A stretch of DNA of 64,000 bases from Chloroflexota bacterium (GTDB lineage Bacteria > Chloroflexota > Anaerolineae > Promineifilales > Promineifilaceae). Location of the stretch: positions 1 through 64,000 of the forward strand of contig JAGOMA010000002.1 of assembly GCA_017993775.1 (NCBI GenBank). The letters run 5' to 3'. The notes below the pieces were generated by a model, which was not told the DNA's origin, ran no database searches, and saw only the letters and a program-made list of their open reading frames with translations. Made by a program: the position numbers and the translations under genes. Every line of letters begins with the position of its first letter. Position 1 is the first letter of the stretch. Positions 62,029 to 64,000 of this stretch are shown here, piece after piece.

Positions 62029-62909
62029 TGGGCGAAAGGGCAACGGCCGTCAGCATCATCATCCCCAGCCTCAACTCCCCGCTCATCGATCAGGTGGTGG
62101 CGGCCATCGCCGGTCAGGAACAGGCCGAGGTAATCCGCGATATTGTGGTCGTGGGCAAGGATGAGGCCAGATTGCTGCCGGTTGGCAGCCGGGTCCGGCT
62201 GTTGGACACCGGACAGCCGGTTCCGCCGGGCACGGCGCGCAATCTGGGCATTCGGGCAGCCACGGCCGATTTGCTCATCTTTTTGGACAGCGATTGTTTG
62301 CCGCAGCCGGGCTGGCTGGCGGCCCACCTGGCGGCCCACCAGGCCGGACACGCCGTCGTGGGCGGCGGCGTGCTGCCGGATGGCGAGAATTATTGGGCGC
62401 TCAGTTACAATTTGGCCATGTTTCATGAATATTTCAGCACGGCGCGGCCTGGGGCACGGCCGTTGCTGCCCACGCTCAACCTCTCCGTCGAACGGCAGGT
62501 AATTGAAACAGTGGGGCTTTTAAATGAAGCGCTGCCTCGCAGCCAGGATTTGGATTGGACCACGCGCATGAATCAGGCCGGGTTTCAGCCCTATTTTTGG
62601 CCGGAGGCGGCCATCCAACACCGGCATAATCGCACGACGGCGGGCAAAGTGTGGCAAGACTGCGCCCGGTCGGGGCATTTTGCGCGGCAGGCGCGGCTGG
62701 CGCATCGGGAAACGCTGGGCACGCCGGTCTGGCTGCGCTGGCGCTGGCTGGTGCTGCTGCTCTCGCCGCTCATTGCCGCAGCGGTGACGGGCAAGATTTT
62801 GGGGACACGGCCGTTTATCCTCCGCCGCCATGCCGCCGCCATACCAGCCATCTACCTGAGCAAAATCGCCTGGTGCTGGGGCGCAAGCCGCCACGAGCCG
62901 CCATCATGA
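62028..62909 (+). CDS. Family-2 glycosyltransferase
   Basis: GT-A enzyme. TAVSIIIPSLNSPLIDQVVAA is the start, then VRLLDTGQPVPPGTARNLGIRAATADLLIFLDSDC with the DSD metal site (about 88-91), and QDLDWTTRMNQAGFQPYFWPEAAIQHR. A basic, hydrophobic C-terminus (LVLLLSPLIAAAVTG) may associate with the membrane. The ATG overlaps the previous stop (TGATG); GTG at 62025 is possible. Overlaps the next gene by 4 bp, so three transferases are coupled. Confidence 0.93.
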   Translation: MGERATAVSIIIPSLNSPLIDQVVAAIAGQEQAEVIRDIVVVGKDEARLLPVGSRVRLLDTGQPVPPGTARNLGIRAATADLLIFLDSDCLPQPGWLAAHLAAHQAGHAVVGGGVLPDGENYWALSYNLAMFHEYFSTARPGARPLLPTLNLSVERQVIETVGLLNEALPRSQDLDWTTRMNQAGFQPYFWPEAAIQHRHNRTTAGKVWQDCARSGHFARQARLAHRETLGTPVWLRWRWLVLLLSPLIAAAVTGKILGTRPFILRRHAAAIPAIYLSKIAWCWGASRHEPPS

Positions 62910-63793
62910 CCCAACCAATGGTTCTGGCAATTACTCTGAATTGGCGGCAGGCGGAAACGACGCTGGCCTGCGTGCGCGCCCTGCAAGCGATGGCCTACCC
63001 CAACCTGCGCATTTTGGTCATCGACAACGGGTCGGAAGATGGGTCGGCGGCGCGGCTGGCGGCCGAACTACCGCCGGAAGCGCGGCTGCTGGCGCTGCCG
63101 GAGAACCTGGGCTTTGCCGCCGGTAACAACGTGGGCCTGCGGGAAGCCATCGCGCAGGCATTTGATTTTGCCCTGCTGGTGAACAACGATGCCTTCGCCG
63201 CGCCCGACATGCTGGCCCGCCTGCTGGCGGAGACCGCGCCAGATGTGGGCCTGGTTTCGCCGAAGATTTTTTATGCGGCGGCGCGGGAACGCATCTGGTT
63301 TGGCGACGGCCGTATGCACCCCATCACCCTGGATTTGCGCGGCACGGGGCGCGGCCAGATGGACGGCCCGGATTGGCAGCACAGCCGCGACGCGGATTAT
63401 GTGTTGGGAACCTGTTTGTTGGTGAATTTGCAGGGCGTAACGGCCGTTGGCCTGCTAGACGAGCAATTTTTTATGTATTTCGAAGATTTGGATTGGTCGC
63501 TGCGCTGGCGGCAGGCGGGGTTCCGGCTGCGGCTGGCGGCGGACGCCCATCTGTACCATGAGGTGGCGTTGAGCAGCGGCGGGCTGGAATCGGCGGCGCG
63601 GCGGTATTATCTGGCGCGCAGCGGGGTGATTTTTTGGCGGCGGTATGCGCGGTTGGGACGGCCGTGGGCCATATTTTTGTTCCGGCTGGGCAGCGGCGTG
63701 AAGATGGTGGCCCGGTTGATGTGGCAGCGGGAAACGGCCGTGGCCCGGGCCTATTTGCGCGGGCTGCGTGACGGCTGGCGGGCATCGGCTTAG
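62906..63793 (+). CDS. Family-2 glycosyltransferase (rhamnosyltransferase-like)
   Basis: A 295-residue GT-A enzyme. VLAITLNWRQAETTLACVRAL, ILVIDNGSEDGSAARLAA, LPENLGFAAGNNVGLREAI and LLVNNDAFAAPDML (DxD replaced by NND) match the rhamnosyltransferase/galactofuranosyl group; DEQFFMYFEDLDWSLRWRQAGFRL is the acceptor side. Start ATG at 62906 overlaps the previous stop. It ends 23 bp before the next gene. Confidence 0.93.
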   Translation: MTQPMVLAITLNWRQAETTLACVRALQAMAYPNLRILVIDNGSEDGSAARLAAELPPEARLLALPENLGFAAGNNVGLREAIAQAFDFALLVNNDAFAAPDMLARLLAETAPDVGLVSPKIFYAAARERIWFGDGRMHPITLDLRGTGRGQMDGPDWQHSRDADYVLGTCLLVNLQGVTAVGLLDEQFFMYFEDLDWSLRWRQAGFRLRLAADAHLYHEVALSSGGLESAARRYYLARSGVIFWRRYARLGRPWAIFLFRLGSGVKMVARLMWQRETAVARAYLRGLRDGWRASA

Positions 63794-63816
63794 AATTGCC
63801 CAATGGAAACGGGATT

Positions 63817-64000
63817 ATGAGCAAACGATGGCGTGCTTACGCCCCTTTGTTATTGGCGCTGGGAATCTATCTGGCTTTTCAACTGGTTCTCATGCGCTCG
63901 GTGCAAATTGCCCAATACGATGAAAGCATCTATCTGGACGTGGCGCGCAACATTCGCCGCACCGGCCTGCCGCTGCGCTCGTTTGGCGCGGAGGGCTTCT
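63817..64000 (+). CDS. Membrane glycosyltransferase, N-terminus only (GT39/ArnT-like)
   Basis: The first 61 residues of a longer gene. A short basic start SKRWRAYAPLLLALGIYLAFQLVL forms the first membrane helix, then AQYDESIYLDVARNIRRTGLPLRSFG, which is the DExxY-type loop typical of polyprenyl-sugar-using glycosyltransferases (the Asp-Glu being catalytic in the PMT/ArnT fold). The rest lies outside the window. Fits the surface-polysaccharide cluster. Confidence 0.7.
   Translation, partial: MSKRWRAYAPLLLALGIYLAFQLVLMRSVQIAQYDESIYLDVARNIRRTGLPLRSFGAEGF

Overview
The window reads as chromosomal DNA of a Chloroflexota bacterium, most likely class Anaerolineae. This is inferred from GC-rich coding with Anaerolineae-like gene content, a LAL-type regulator, multihaem cytochromes, and above all a very frequent 8-bp palindrome, ACGGCCGT, spread through genes and spacers. 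There are about 60 protein genes, one tRNA-Pro(CGG), RNase P RNA (rnpB) and tmRNA (ssrA). No rRNA, CRISPR array, prophage or transposase gene was seen.

Layout. 1-6.2 kb (minus strand): DUF368 membrane protein, HAD phosphatase, SEC-C protein, aroA, aroE and an amidohydrolase cut by the window edge. 6.4-11.2 kb (plus): a 65-residue protein with its own terminator, fumarylacetoacetase, DedA protein, ribosomal protein L19, a gamma-glutamyl hydrolase, glutamate racemase and tRNA-Pro. 11.2-20.6 kb: a PNPOx-like protein, a 906-residue LuxR/MalT-like regulator, then an Acg-type nitroreductase, membrane proteins, a flavin monooxygenase and a solute-binding lipoprotein. Much of this stretch is nearly free of ACGGCCGT. 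20.6-25 kb: a hybrid histidine kinase 6 bp after the binding protein, then a GbsR-like repressor with a clear promoter/operator and a linked NAD(P)-binding protein. 25-30.6 kb: a CoxM-like FAD protein, rnpB, LMW phosphatase, receiver protein, cold-shock protein, GNAT, nucleoside phosphorylase and aldo/keto reductase. 30.8-41.6 kb: two heterodimeric ABC exporters flanking YceI, YchJ, DUF3253 and esterase genes. 41.7-48.2 kb: GNAT genes, ssrA, DoxX-like protein, lipoprotein, glutamine-dependent NAD synthetase and an epimerase. 48.3-51.4 kb: a two-gene multihaem cytochrome operon. 51.6-54.2 kb: a methyltransferase gene interrupted by two consecutive in-frame TGA codons, a dolichyl-phosphate-mannose-synthase-like glycosyltransferase and an MNT/HEPN toxin-antitoxin pair. 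54.2-60.7 kb (minus): a VWA/MoxR pair and a four-gene operon of GNAT, kinase-like and NAD(P)-binding proteins. 60.8-64 kb (plus): glycosyltransferases of a surface-polysaccharide cluster.

Most notable. (1) ACGGCCGT behaves like the HIP1 element of cyanobacteria and leaves frame-specific peptide traces (TAV, NGR, RP) in many proteins. (2) Intergenic repeat sequences have expanded in frame inside aroE and inside the nucleotide-binding domain of an ABC exporter. (3) The tandem TGA-TGA in the methyltransferase is followed at 18-21 nt by a 7-bp hairpin, so recoding (selenocysteine) competes with a pseudogene explanation. (4) An eight-haem lipoprotein carries a collagen-like Gly-X-Y spacer. (5) At least four families of short palindromic or tandem repeats occupy the spacers.
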